Below, piece after piece: positions 41,645 to 51,380 of a DNA stretch of 64,000 bases (position 1 is the first letter of the stretch; each line of letters starts with the position of its first letter). Origin of the DNA: Deinococcus marmoris DSM 12784 (GTDB lineage Bacteria > Deinococcota > Deinococci > Deinococcales > Deinococcaceae); NCBI RefSeq assembly GCF_000701405.1, contig NZ_JNIV01000006.1, forward strand, positions 25,418 through 89,417, given 5' to 3'. The notes beneath the pieces were generated by a model. It was not told where the DNA came from, did no database searches, and was given only the letters and a program-made list of their open reading frames with translations. The position numbers and the translations under genes were made by a program.

Positions 41645-44600
41645 TTCTGCGCCTCCTTCAGGCCAGCCTCGGTCAGGCCGAGGACTGGAAACCCGCCCTC
41701 GGTCACGGCCGCCACCTTGCCCTGGTGGGTCAGGTGGTCGATGGTCTCTTCAATCTTTTTGTCATCCACGAAGCGCAGCAGGCGGTAACCTGGCGCGCTC
41801 TTCTCAAAGTTGGAATAGGTCTTGAAGGTGCCGGCCCGCATCTGCCCGTCTTCGCCTTGCAGGAGCCGGATCAGGGTGCCCCGACCGCGGGCCTTGCCGG
41901 CGCCAGCAGACTGGTGCTGGAAGTAGTGCATCATGCGCAGCAATTCGCGCTCGGGATTCCAGATGTCGCTCAGGTTCTGGCTGGGCTGCCCGCTCCACGG
42001 CAGGCTGAGGCCAGGCTCACAGGCGTCGCAGCGTCCACAGCGGTGGTAGGGCTGCCGTTCGGCGTCGAAGTAGGCGTGCAACTTGTACTCACGGCAGGTC
42101 TGCCCAGTGAGGAAGTGCTCGAAGTCCTCGAAGCGCGCCAGCTTTTGCTTGCGCAGCGCTTTGCATTTCTCCTCATAGGCCGCCAGGTTCCAGCGGACGA
42201 TGCGGACATCGAGCGCGGGGGCAAGGGGGCTGACGCCCAGCCGGCCTTCTTGTGCGTAGGCGTGCAGCCGATCTTGCAGGGCGGCCGCCCCTTCCTTGCC
42301 GAACTCGCGCGTGAGGTGCACGGCGCCTTCAGCCGCGAGGAGCTGGGCCACCTGTGGATCGGCCGGGGGCTCCACGCCGTACAGCGCGAAGACCCGGTAA
42401 GGGCCGGGGACGAAATCAGCCTGCACGACGCCGGCTTCCTGAAGCAGGTGCAGCACCGTGGAGAGGCGCGAGATATCGACGTCCTCGTCGGCGAGTTCAC
42501 GCTCGGTCGGATAGGTGGCCGCAGAGATGCGGCTCAGGAGCGCCTCGACCTCCTTGCCGCCGGGATAGCTCTTGCCGATCATGTTCGTGGCCCGCCGGCG
42601 GATGTTGCCGGACTTGAGCAACATCGCGTAGGCTGGCGCGCCGTCGCGTCCCGCACGCCCCGCTTCCTGAACGTAGGCCTCGAGCGAGAGCGGCGCGTCG
42701 TAATGCACGACCAGCCGGATGTCCGGGGCGTCGACGCCCATGCCAAAGGCGTTGGTTGCCACGATCACTGGCATGGCGCGGTCCTGGAAGAGTTCGACGA
42801 GCTCTGCCCGGATCGCCGGGGACAACCCAGCGTGGTAGGCCGCGGCCTGGACGCCGATCTCGCCGAGCAGCGCGGCCACCCGTTCGGTGGCGTCCCGGCT
42901 GCCGGCGTACACGATGACGCGGCCTTCGCGGCCTTCCGGGGTTCGGCGCAGGCCCATGATCAGGTCGACGAGCACCTGATCGCGCTGGCCCTTGGTGGTT
43001 GCGATGACCCGGTAGTGCAGGTTCGGCCGCGCGACCGGCTGGGTCTCGTGCAGCGGGCGGTCCATCTCCAGCAGCTCGGTGAGCTGGCGCTGCACCGCTG
43101 GCGTCGCCGTCGCCGTGAACGCCGAGACGGGAGGGCGCAGGCCGAGGCCCCGCAGGGACTCGTGCACCTTGAGGTAGTCGGGCCGGAAATCGTGCCCCCA
43201 CTCGGTCAGGCAGTGGGCCTCGTCATACACGACGCGCGCCGGCGGACGCTGCCGCATCAGTTCCTGGAGGTCGCGGCTGCGCTGTACGCGTTCGGGGGCG
43301 ACGTAGAGCAGCTTGACGTCGCCGCGCTGGGTGTCACGGATCTGCGCGAGTTGCTCACCGCGCGAGAGGCCGCCCCACAGTCCGGCCGCCGGTAACCCGA
43401 GCTGCTGCAGCCGCAGCACCTGATCTTGCATCAGCGCGACGAGCGGAGAGATCACCAGGGTATAGCCGGGCGCGAGCAGGGCCGGCAGCTGGAAGATCAC
43501 GCTCTTGCCTGAGCCGGTGGGCAGCACGGTCAGCACGTCGCGGCCGTCCAGCGCCGCGGTCATGCCGCTCAGCTGTCCGGGCCGCAGCGCAGCGCGGGGG
43601 ATCTCGAAGGCTTCCTGGAGACCGCGCTCGAGCAGGGCCGGCCAGGCCTCCCGGGGCAGGGTGGCGAGTTCGCCCCGCAGTTCGGCGAGCAGCCGGCCCT
43701 TGGCGGACACCAGGGGCGGCATGGCCAGCGGAGCGCCGTACAGCGCGCTGAGGGCTGCGTAGAGTTCCTCGCGGCTGTGGAGGCGGTGGATGTTCTGGGG
43801 CGGGACAGGCAGCGCGCCCAGGAAGCGGCTCTGGTAGTGGCTGACGGGCAGGCGCTTGTCCCACAGCACGAAGGCGCCGGGCCCGCTCCCCTCGCGGCCG
43901 TCGCGGATCAGACGGCCGAAGGCCTGCACGAACTTCAAGACGGCGCGCGGCAGGTAGATGGTGTTCCAGAACTTCTCGAAATCTCCCAGCGCGACCCGCT
44001 GCTGGCTGAGCACCACATCCGGGATGGGGAAGGGCACCCGGTCGAGGCTGACCATGCTCAGGTGGCGGATATCTACCCCCTGCATGAAGCCGGCCGAGCC
44101 CAGCGCCATGCCGGTGGCGCGCTGGCCGAGTTCCCGCACGACCCGGTCTGGGCCGTCATTGACGCTCGACAGGTGCGCGATTCCGGCGTCCCGCAAGACG
44201 CCCGAGACCCCCCGCTGACGCTCGTTGCTGGTCAGGATATGCAGCGAGCGGTGCGGCAGCTGCGGCGCGAGGTAGGACAGCTCCTGTCCCGCCATCGCCG
44301 GGTAGGTGGGCTGGCGCGTCAGGGGCAGGTGGGAGGCGAGCATCACCTGCCCAAGCTCGTAGGGCAGGGTCGGTGGGAGGGTGACAAACTGCGCTTTGGG
44401 CAGACCCAGTTCCGTCTGGAACAGGCCAAAATCTGCGGTCTCTCCGGTGCCAACCCCCGGTTCGCTGCCGGGAATCCGCAGGGTGGCGCTGGTGAAGACC
44501 ACCGACTTGAGGCCCGCCCACAGCGGGGCGAGGCGTTCGTGCAGCCACAGTGGCACGCTCCAGAGGCTGCCGTCGTCGTCGCTGGCGCTCACGGCATAGA

Positions 44601-46917
44601 CGTCCTGGCCCGGATCGCGCCCGAGCAGGCCCTTGAGGGCTTCATGGGCGGCGTCGAGACGCCCTGCCAAAATCTCCACCTCGCCTTTGAGGGCGGGCAA
44701 CTGGCCGAGTTCGCGCAGGAAGCCGGCCAGCAGCGCGATTCGGGGCAGCACCTTGCGCCCGCCCTCGCGCACGGCGCGGAACTCGGCCGAATCGGCTAAG
44801 GCGGGCGTGACGGCTGCGGTGTACCCGAAGCCACCCCCCCCCTGTCCGTACTGCATGGCGAAAGTGCGCAGCGCCCGCTGCCACTGCTCCAGATCGTCGC
44901 GCAGGTCCTGAAGGCGCGGCGCGAGTTGCCGGATGCGGCCGAGCACGTCGTAGGCCTGGTGCTCCGCCGCCTGCGCCTCAGCCCCGGAGAGGAAGCCCTG
45001 CTCGCTGACCACCCGCCGCTTCCAGGCCGAGAAGGCCCGCGTGACGTTCTCGGGTACGCCGGTCTGGCGTGAGAGCCATTCCTGCGCGCGGCCCAGCACC
45101 TTGTCCGGCGCGTCCGGTAGATCGCTCAGGCGGCTGCGCAAATCGCCCATCAATGTGCGTCCGCCGGGCACACTTTCGGCGTAGGGCCCCAGCAGCGCGA
45201 GCAGTTCGCGGCCCAGTGGCCCGGCGGCAGCCCCCAGCCGGCGGGGCCGCTGCTCGAGGAGTTCGCCCAGCAGGCCGCGCAGGCCCTGCACGCCCGCTTC
45301 ACGGCGCAGCGCCTGCTGCGCCGCGTCGCTCAGGTCGTGGGCCTCGTCGACGACCACCCGCGTGATCGGCACGCCAGCGAGCTCGTCTTTGCCCTGAATG
45401 AGCGTCTGGAACAGCAGCGCGTGGTTGATCACGATGACCTGGGCGCTCTCCCGCGCCTGAAACATCGGAAAGTAGGCGCAATGCTGATGGAACTCGCAGC
45501 CTTCGCTGCAGCGGGCCCGGACGGTGGCCACCGTCTGCCTGAGCCGCCGGAAATCGGGCGAGAAGCGCAGCGGCGTGGGCGGCAGGTGGTCGAATTCGCC
45601 GACCCTTGCGTGGAGCAGCAGCAAGGCCGCGGCGCGCGCCTCTCCCGGCGGCATGTACAGCCGCCCGGTTTCGGGGTCGTGCTTGCCCCGCAGCCAGCCG
45701 GCCAGGCGGTCTGGGCACAGGTAGTTCGACTGTCCCTTGAGCGCCAGCACGCTCAGATTGAAACCTGAATCCCGCAGCGCCTGCGCCTCGGCCAACACCT
45801 GATTTTGGAGCTGCCGGGTGTAGGTGCTGACGATGATGGGGCTCTTCGCCTGACCCTGGAGAAGGGCGGGGAGCAGGTACCCCCGGGTCTTGCCGGTGCC
45901 GGTTGGCGCTTCGATCACGCTGACCCCGGCCTCCCTGAGCGTCTGGGCCACCGCATCGAGCATGCGTTCCTGACCGGGACGCGGCGTGGGGAGCATGTCC
46001 TGCCAGGTCTGCGGCGTCTTCTGGCCAGCCGCAAAGACGTGGGCGCGCTCAGCGTTGACGCGCAGCGCCGCCGTCGTGAGCGTGGCGAGCGCTCCGGCCG
46101 CGATGGTTGGCCGTTGCCAGGCAAGCGCGAACTCCGGCACTGGCAGGAGCGCCAGCAGGGTGCGGTCGGCGGCTGGCATGTCCAGGAGCCGTTGCACGCA
46201 GGCCGTCACGACCCGCAGGGTAGCCCGGCAGTCGTCAAGGGCCCGGTGGGCCGAGGCGTGTACTTGCCCGGCCACCAGAGCGTGCAGCGTCTCGAGCTTG
46301 TAGACCTCCGGCGGTTCGGCGTCCCGCGCGAAGGCCAGCGGAGCGAGCAGCAGCGAATCGAGCACTGGGCGGGAACCGAGCTCCAGTCCGGTGGACTCCA
46401 GGGCGCGCCTCAATACCGGCAGGTCGTAGCCCTGGCCATTGTGGGCGAGCAGGACGTCGCTGCCCAGCCACTCCAGAAAGTCGCGCAGGGCGTCCGTGAG
46501 GCAGACGCCCCGCTCTCCGAGGAGCTCAGCGCTCAGCCCCGTCAGTTGGGCAACCTCCCGCGGGATCGCCACGCCGCTGACCAGCCGTTCGAAGTGAGCG
46601 GTCTCGGCGCCGCCCCGCACCCGCACGGCGGCCAACTCGAGGATCAGCGCCGTATCGGCGTCCGCAGACGTGGCTTCCAAGTCAAAGATGACGTAGTCGC
46701 TCAGGCGCTCAGCAGGATCAAGGGTGATTTGAGGCTCCTGGAGTTGACCAGGCAGGTGCAGGCGGCCGTGCTCGTTGAGGATGCGGCCCTCACTGGCACT
46801 GGCCGCCTTGAGGACGGCTCCCTCAGTGCGCATGACGCCCAGCGCGACCAGCTGTGCGGGCGTGCGGGCACCGTGGGCCGACAGGGCCTCAATGATTCTC
46901 TCTTCAGGAGAGGCCAC
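41629..46917 (-). CDS. DEDD exonuclease-DinG-RecQ helicase fusion
   Basis: 1,762 residues from GTG 46917; an upstream TTG at 46998 is possible. N-terminus: DnaQ/DEDDh exonuclease (DYVIFDLEATSADADTALIL; LAHNGQGYDLPVLRRAL; SAHRALDDCRATLR). Middle: XPD/DinG-type SF2 helicase (VIEAPTGTGKTRGYLLPALL; VVVDEAHDLSDAAQ) with four iron-sulfur Cys (YLCPDRL; ARCSEGCEFHQHC), then AFGRLIRDGREGSG. C-terminus: RecQ (LTVLPTGSGKSVIFQLPALL; VVYDEAHCLTEWGHDFRPDY; YVQEAGRAGRDG) with zinc Cys (CREYKL; CGRCDAC). Exo-DinG and RecQ exist separately; the fusion is unusual. It should unwind and degrade DNA. It lies 114 bp after the UvrD-like gene. Confidence 0.85.
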   Translation of the reverse strand: MASPEERIIEALSAHGARTPAQLVALGVMRTEGAVLKAASASEGRILNEHGRLHLPGQLQEPQITLDPAERLSDYVIFDLEATSADADTALILELAAVRVRGGAETAHFERLVSGVAIPREVAQLTGLSAELLGERGVCLTDALRDFLEWLGSDVLLAHNGQGYDLPVLRRALESTGLELGSRPVLDSLLLAPLAFARDAEPPEVYKLETLHALVAGQVHASAHRALDDCRATLRVVTACVQRLLDMPAADRTLLALLPVPEFALAWQRPTIAAGALATLTTAALRVNAERAHVFAAGQKTPQTWQDMLPTPRPGQERMLDAVAQTLREAGVSVIEAPTGTGKTRGYLLPALLQGQAKSPIIVSTYTRQLQNQVLAEAQALRDSGFNLSVLALKGQSNYLCPDRLAGWLRGKHDPETGRLYMPPGEARAAALLLLHARVGEFDHLPPTPLRFSPDFRRLRQTVATVRARCSEGCEFHQHCAYFPMFQARESAQVIVINHALLFQTLIQGKDELAGVPITRVVVDEAHDLSDAAQQALRREAGVQGLRGLLGELLEQRPRRLGAAAGPLGRELLALLGPYAESVPGGRTLMGDLRSRLSDLPDAPDKVLGRAQEWLSRQTGVPENVTRAFSAWKRRVVSEQGFLSGAEAQAAEHQAYDVLGRIRQLAPRLQDLRDDLEQWQRALRTFAMQYGQGGGGFGYTAAVTPALADSAEFRAVREGGRKVLPRIALLAGFLRELGQLPALKGEVEILAGRLDAAHEALKGLLGRDPGQDVYAVSASDDDGSLWSVPLWLHERLAPLWAGLKSVVFTSATLRIPGSEPGVGTGETADFGLFQTELGLPKAQFVTLPPTLPYELGQVMLASHLPLTRQPTYPAMAGQELSYLAPQLPHRSLHILTSNERQRGVSGVLRDAGIAHLSSVNDGPDRVVRELGQRATGMALGSAGFMQGVDIRHLSMVSLDRVPFPIPDVVLSQQRVALGDFEKFWNTIYLPRAVLKFVQAFGRLIRDGREGSGPGAFVLWDKRLPVSHYQSRFLGALPVPPQNIHRLHSREELYAALSALYGAPLAMPPLVSAKGRLLAELRGELATLPREAWPALLERGLQEAFEIPRAALRPGQLSGMTAALDGRDVLTVLPTGSGKSVIFQLPALLAPGYTLVISPLVALMQDQVLRLQQLGLPAAGLWGGLSRGEQLAQIRDTQRGDVKLLYVAPERVQRSRDLQELMRQRPPARVVYDEAHCLTEWGHDFRPDYLKVHESLRGLGLRPPVSAFTATATPAVQRQLTELLEMDRPLHETQPVARPNLHYRVIATTKGQRDQVLVDLIMGLRRTPEGREGRVIVYAGSRDATERVAALLGEIGVQAAAYHAGLSPAIRAELVELFQDRAMPVIVATNAFGMGVDAPDIRLVVHYDAPLSLEAYVQEAGRAGRDGAPAYAMLLKSGNIRRRATNMIGKSYPGGKEVEALLSRISAATYPTERELADEDVDISRLSTVLHLLQEAGVVQADFVPGPYRVFALYGVEPPADPQVAQLLAAEGAVHLTREFGKEGAAALQDRLHAYAQEGRLGVSPLAPALDVRIVRWNLAAYEEKCKALRKQKLARFEDFEHFLTGQTCREYKLHAYFDAERQPYHRCGRCDACEPGLSLPWSGQPSQNLSDIWNPERELLRMMHYFQHQSAGAGKARGRGTLIRLLQGEDGQMRAGTFKTYSNFEKSAPGYRLLRFVDDKKIEETIDHLTHQGKVAAVTEGGFPVLGLTEAGLKEAQKWTRP

Positions 46918-47030
46918 GGGTATCCACGGTGGTCGTGAAGATAAAAAGGAGCAAGATGGATTGATCGTAAAGCAAGGCGTCTTCTGATGTTCAGGCAAAT
47001 GTGCAGCGGCTTAGAACATTAAGGTTTTCT

Positions 47031-49541
47031 TTAGACGCGTTCGAGGCGGGTGAATGCCAGGGCCATCCTTTTCGTCCCACTTTCAAAGCGGATCAACGCC
47101 TCCAGTTGGCCGCCAGCTTCCCCGACCGTGAGGACGTCGCCTACCCCAAAGCGTGCGTGCCGCACCTGCTCCCCAGGCTGGAAACTGGCCGCCTGACCGA
47201 CCGCGCGTCCCAGGGCGTCCACGCGCTTCGGAGACGCTGCGCCGGGGGCTGGGGCCTGCGGCTGCGGGGCGCGCCGCCCATCCAGCAGCGCGCCGAGGTC
47301 GCCAAGCCCCGCCTGGTCGCGCTCACCCTGGGTGTGCAGGGGACCGTGCAGCGTGTACGTGTCCAAGTTCAGTGTGCGCTCGGCCCCGCGTCTCGCGTCG
47401 TCCTCGGGCTGTGCTGTCAGGCGCGCGCGCAGCGCCTGGAAGCGGCCCAGCAAACGCGCGCGGTATCCCGGTTCGGTCCAGCGCTGCACGTAGGCCTCGT
47501 GTTCGTAGCGGCCCAGGAGTTCGGCGGCTTCAAGGGTGTCGCCCGCCGTCCATGTCCCCGGCGCACGCTCCAGCAGCCCGGCCAGACGGTCATGCTGTCC
47601 CACCACGGACGTGTAGTTCACCTTCTCGAGGAAGTCCGTGGTGTCATCGTCCCCGGTGATCAGATGCAGTTCCTCCTGGGCCCGGGTCAGCGCCACGTAG
47701 AACACGCGCCGCTCCTCCTCGCTGGCGGCCGCGTCCGCACTGGGCTTGGAGGCGTATACCCCCCTAACGCAGTCTGGAATGATCACGACCGGCCACTCCA
47801 GCCCCTTGGCCCGGAAGGCCGTCATGAGCGTCACGCGCGGCACGTCGTCGGCCCCGCGCAACCGCAGGGTCTCCTCGTATTTCACCTGCTCGCCCAGTTC
47901 CGCCAGATGCGTGACGAGTGCGCCGAGCGAGCGGGTCTGGGCCATCTCTGCAAGGGCGTCGATGCTGCCCGCCCGCTCGGCGCCGAACTCCTCGGTTGGG
48001 GCGGTCTTGATCAGAAATTCCCGGTAGCCGATGGCGCTCACGAAATCCAGGAGGACGTCCCGGCCGGGCGAGGTGCCCAGGTCCTCGGTCAGGAAATCGA
48101 GCCAGGTGGAAAGCAGGCTGAGGGGACGCTGAACGTGCTCAGGCTGCTGTGAGGCGGCGGCGGCCAGGGCCCCGGCGAGGGTCTGTGTTCCCCGCCAGGC
48201 TTGCCGGGCAATCGCCTCTACGTCGGGCGCACGCAGGTACCGTGACGGCCGGTTCGCGACGTTGCGCCACAGCCCCTGAACCCGCTCGCGCCGCTTCGCG
48301 TCTAGCGGCACCCCACCAGCGACGTCCAGGTCGGCGAGCGCCAGTTCAACGTAGGCGACGAGCGTCGTCACCTCAGGACGCCGGTAGAACGGGGCTGCCC
48401 CGATCAAGCGGTAGGGGGTCTTCTCGTGGAGGAAGACCTGCTCGATCTTTGCGGACTGTGCGTAGGTTCGCATCAGGATGACCACGTCTTCGGGGCTGCG
48501 GCCTTCTCCGATCACCTGAAGGGCCACGCGCGCCGCCTGCCCGTCCACAGGGGGATGCAACTGCACGCCGCTCCCGCCGCGCGTGGCCCGAAGCCGCTTG
48601 GGGGCCCGTACCCGGTTTTCAGCAATGACCCAGTCGGCCAGCGCGATGACGCCCAGCGGGCAGCGAAAGTTGCTGGGCAGGGTGTACTGCGCGGCTCCGT
48701 AGCGCTTCGAGAAGCCCAGAATGAAGCGTGGATGCGCTCCTCGCCACTGGTAGACGGTCTGATCGTCGTCCCCGATGGCCATGAATGAACGGGTGTGCGC
48801 CCCCACGAGGTGCATCATTTCGCTCTGCGCCAGGTTCACGTCCTGAAATTCATCGATGTTCACATAGTCCCAGCGGGAGGCAATGTCGTCCCGTAGGGCT
48901 GAAGACCGGCTCATCAGGATCCAGGCCGCCACGATCAGGTCGTCATAGTCGAGTTTGCCTTCCCGGCGGCGCAGTTCGTCGTGCAGGGCGTAGAGCCGCG
49001 CGTAAGCGTCAGGCCCGCTGTCTGGAGCTGAGATCAGGGCCGCGGCGTCCGCAGGCAGGTCGGCCGGCACATACGGCAGCTTCAGATTGCCTTTCTGAAT
49101 GCCCAGATAAGTGGAGAAGTCCTTGAATGTCACCTGCCGGAGTCTCGCCGCAAGTTCGCGCTCGTCATCGCCCAGGTCAGCCAGCAGCGCCCGGCGCGCC
49201 GCCGCGAAGAGGCGGGAGCTGAAGTGGTCCTCGCCGATCACCAGTTCCGTAAGGCCCATCTCACGGCCCCGGTCGACGATCCGTGTGGCCAGGGCATGCA
49301 GGGTCAGCGCGGACACGCCGGTGCATTCAGGAAACGCCGCGAGCTTGCCCTCCAGGCTGCGGCGCGCCTCCCGCGAGAAGGTCGTCGCGAGGATGCGCGT
49401 CGGCCGTACGCCACGCTGGGTGACCAGGTGAGAGATGCGGCCGACCAGCGTCGTTGTCTTGCCGCTGCCGGCGACCGCGAAGACCAGTGCGTGTCCGTCT
49501 CCATGTTCGACGATGCGAGTCTGCTCGGGCGTGAAATCCAT
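47031..49541 (-). CDS. UvrD/PcrA-like SF1A helicase
   Basis: 836 residues from ATG 49541, MDFTPEQTRIVEHGDGHALV. All main SF1A motifs are visible: FAVAGSGKTTTLVGRISHLV (I), TFSREARRSLEGKL (Ia), YVNIDEFQDVNLAQSE (II), AIGDDDQTVYQWRGAHPRFI (III), LMTAFRAKGLEWPVVIIPD (V) and RRVFYVALTRAQEELHLITG (VI). A C-terminal tail (GEQVRHARFGVGDVLTV) matches the PcrA/UvrD tail that binds RNA polymerase or partners. Length is slightly above that of UvrD. First gene of the three-gene helicase cluster. No Shine-Dalgarno sequence; the frame stays open upstream but lacks similarity. Confidence 0.88.
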   Translation of the reverse strand: MDFTPEQTRIVEHGDGHALVFAVAGSGKTTTLVGRISHLVTQRGVRPTRILATTFSREARRSLEGKLAAFPECTGVSALTLHALATRIVDRGREMGLTELVIGEDHFSSRLFAAARRALLADLGDDERELAARLRQVTFKDFSTYLGIQKGNLKLPYVPADLPADAAALISAPDSGPDAYARLYALHDELRRREGKLDYDDLIVAAWILMSRSSALRDDIASRWDYVNIDEFQDVNLAQSEMMHLVGAHTRSFMAIGDDDQTVYQWRGAHPRFILGFSKRYGAAQYTLPSNFRCPLGVIALADWVIAENRVRAPKRLRATRGGSGVQLHPPVDGQAARVALQVIGEGRSPEDVVILMRTYAQSAKIEQVFLHEKTPYRLIGAAPFYRRPEVTTLVAYVELALADLDVAGGVPLDAKRRERVQGLWRNVANRPSRYLRAPDVEAIARQAWRGTQTLAGALAAAASQQPEHVQRPLSLLSTWLDFLTEDLGTSPGRDVLLDFVSAIGYREFLIKTAPTEEFGAERAGSIDALAEMAQTRSLGALVTHLAELGEQVKYEETLRLRGADDVPRVTLMTAFRAKGLEWPVVIIPDCVRGVYASKPSADAAASEEERRVFYVALTRAQEELHLITGDDDTTDFLEKVNYTSVVGQHDRLAGLLERAPGTWTAGDTLEAAELLGRYEHEAYVQRWTEPGYRARLLGRFQALRARLTAQPEDDARRGAERTLNLDTYTLHGPLHTQGERDQAGLGDLGALLDGRRAPQPQAPAPGAASPKRVDALGRAVGQAASFQPGEQVRHARFGVGDVLTVGEAGGQLEALIRFESGTKRMALAFTRLERV

Positions 49542-49931
49542 TGCCGAACATGGTAGGCGGTCGCAGGCACCCGGGTGCCCCGGTCTCACCCTTTCATGAC
49601 GTCCCCGCTGGGCAGGTTTGCGATGGGGACGGTTCGGGCAGCGCGGGCGGGCAGGGCCATGACGTGAGTCCCGTGCCACAGGACGTGGGCGGGGTCTGGT
49701 CGATCGGGCCTCAGGGCAGGATCATCAACGTGGAACCTCCTAGGAAGCACGGGTCTCCGTCGTGCCTTCACTGTGCGGGTGGGCCGCGTCAGTGCGTGAT
49801 GCGGCGCCCGGCCGGCGCAGCACGTCAACAGCTGACGCGCCGGCACCTGACACTGCCCACAGGAGGAACCACCATGCGCGGTTTTACCTCAGCGCGTGGA
49901 CTGTGGGGCTTGAAGTGGCGGGTATCATGAA

Positions 49932-50000
49932 AAAGGCCACCCGGAGGTCGCCTTTGATGTCGTACAGCATAGCGCGGTATGCGCTGGGTGTCCAGTTGAT
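49932..50000 (-). promoter_or_regulatory. Leftward promoter running into a terminator hairpin
   Basis: On the minus strand TGGACA, 17 bp, TATGCT (49966-49971) is followed ~11 bp later by AAAGGC-G-ACC-TCCG-GGT-G-GCCTTT and TTTT (49955 down to 49928). A transcript from this promoter would end after ~30 nt. It lies ~390 bp before the UvrD-like gene, so attenuation or a very small RNA is possible. The rest of 49542-50334 holds no supported gene. Confidence 0.45.
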
Positions 50001-50334
50001 GCGTTGGGTGGGGCCCTGACCCGGCTGACCTGGCGCTCGCCACTTTTAGTGCCCCGGCGTCAGTCGTCCTGTCCCCGATGGTGGATGCAAGACAATGACA
50101 GCGGGGCGGCCATGGATGCTTTAGCTCGCCCCCATGTGGCCGCGCCCATATCTGACCGTGAGCTTTGAGTCGACTGGTCAGCAGCAAGCGACCGTGGTGC
50201 TTGTCCTCCGGCTTGGTTCCGTGAGCGCTCAACATGTTTCCGTCTATGCGGCCTGGAATGGAGATGGCGTATGGATTTTCGAGCGAATCAAATCCATTTT
50301 GTGCCACACGCGCTAGATGTCACCGAAGCGTCGA

Positions 50335-50898
50335 TCAGATGTCGGGGCTCGACGGGCGGTACACCCAGTTATTCCGAATGGACTTGAGGAGGTGGTACAT
50401 CGCGTCCCAGACCCGCATCCGGTCCCCGGCCTGTGCCCAGACCTCAGGGAGACCCATGGCCGTCAGCAGGGGCACATAATCGAGATCGGTGATCAAGTCG
50501 GTCGGCCCGTATAGAGCGAGTTCCTCGGCCAGGTCGATCGCGAATTTCCCGGCCAATGCAGCGGCGGCGATCTTCGGGTCAAGCTGTGCGGCTGCAACCT
50601 TGAAAGCCTGCTTGACCCCAGGTGCAGCTGTGGTCAGCACATCGTGGGCCAGTAGATCCGGGCGGGCGAGGGACTCGGGACGCTGCTGGATCAGCCGCAC
50701 ACTCTCCGCGATCGTGGGCGAGAGCTTGAGGGCATGCTGGCGCGCTCCGTCGACTGCGTCCGCGCCCCGTGCCCGCTCAATCCCCCAGGTTCTCAGCCGC
50801 CGGCGCAGCGTGGTTTCACTGATGCCCCGGGCCTGCATTTCCTGCAGGGTGGTCAGGTACGTGAGTGCCGTGGGGAAGTCGTCGCGTGGATCAGTCAT
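50335..50898 (-). CDS. Hypothetical helical protein with N-terminal HTH
   Basis: 187 residues, MTDPRDDFPTALTYLTTLQE. The N-terminus (MQARGISETTLRRRLRTWGI) looks like a helix-turn-helix. The rest is Ala/Leu-rich helical (PGVKQAFKVAAAQLDPKIAA; LPEVWAQAGDRMRVWDAMYH). I know no family. It lies ~790 bp upstream of and in the same direction as the helicase cluster, so it could be its regulator, but the promoter-hairpin between them argues for independent transcription. Positions 50899-51177 hold only a short rightward open frame (ending RAHALDSDGLDTALRQLGIS at 51177) with no recognised motif. Confidence 0.5.
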   Translation of the reverse strand: MTDPRDDFPTALTYLTTLQEMQARGISETTLRRRLRTWGIERARGADAVDGARQHALKLSPTIAESVRLIQQRPESLARPDLLAHDVLTTAAPGVKQAFKVAAAQLDPKIAAAALAGKFAIDLAEELALYGPTDLITDLDYVPLLTAMGLPEVWAQAGDRMRVWDAMYHLLKSIRNNWVYRPSSPDI

Positions 50899-51177
50899 CT
50901 GCGCCGAGGTGGTGGCGATTCGGAGAGGTCTGCATCCCAGAGACTATGACAGCCCGGTCGAGGAGGCGGCTACCCGGCCAGAACGTGTTCTCACGTCAGG
51001 CTTCTTGCCACAGAAGTAACACGTCCTGGCCGCCTCGCCGTCCCACGTCTGCGAAGGTCTGCCATGCCCTACTCGTTGGACTAGACACCCTGACCCAGGA
51101 CATCGCCCAGCGCGCCCACGCGCTCGACTCCGACGGCCTGGACACGGCCCTGCGACAGCTCGGGATCTCTGACTGAA

Positions 51178-51378
51178 GGACGCGGGCGTTCTTCACCGGT
51201 CTGCGTCAGACGGATTCGACGCTTGACCTGTCGAGCGCGAATCACATCAATCCACCCGGAGCCGCTGAAAACAGCGCAGCACCTTGAGGTCGCCAAAGCC
51301 CCGATCCAGCACGAAGATGATCCGAAGAACCCCGATCTCACGCAGCGACCAGGGGAGCTGTTCCAAGGCTCCCAGAAC
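51178..51378 (-). pseudogene. IS4-like transposase remnant, left part
   Basis: Minus frames read LVLGALEQLPWSLREIGVLR, IIFVLDRGFGDLKVLRCFQR, then after a frameshift VIRARQVKRRIRLTQTGEE. FVLDRGFGD is the DDE-Asp region of IS4-like transposases. The gene is cut at 51380 by the IS630 element and is also internally frameshifted. Confidence 0.65.
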
Positions 51379-51380
51379 TA

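Noticed and set aside
41725..46938. Long plus-strand frames opposite the exonuclease-DinG-RecQ gene
   Set aside because: They are antisense shadows; no ribosome sites or domains, and the minus strand shows three intact enzyme modules.
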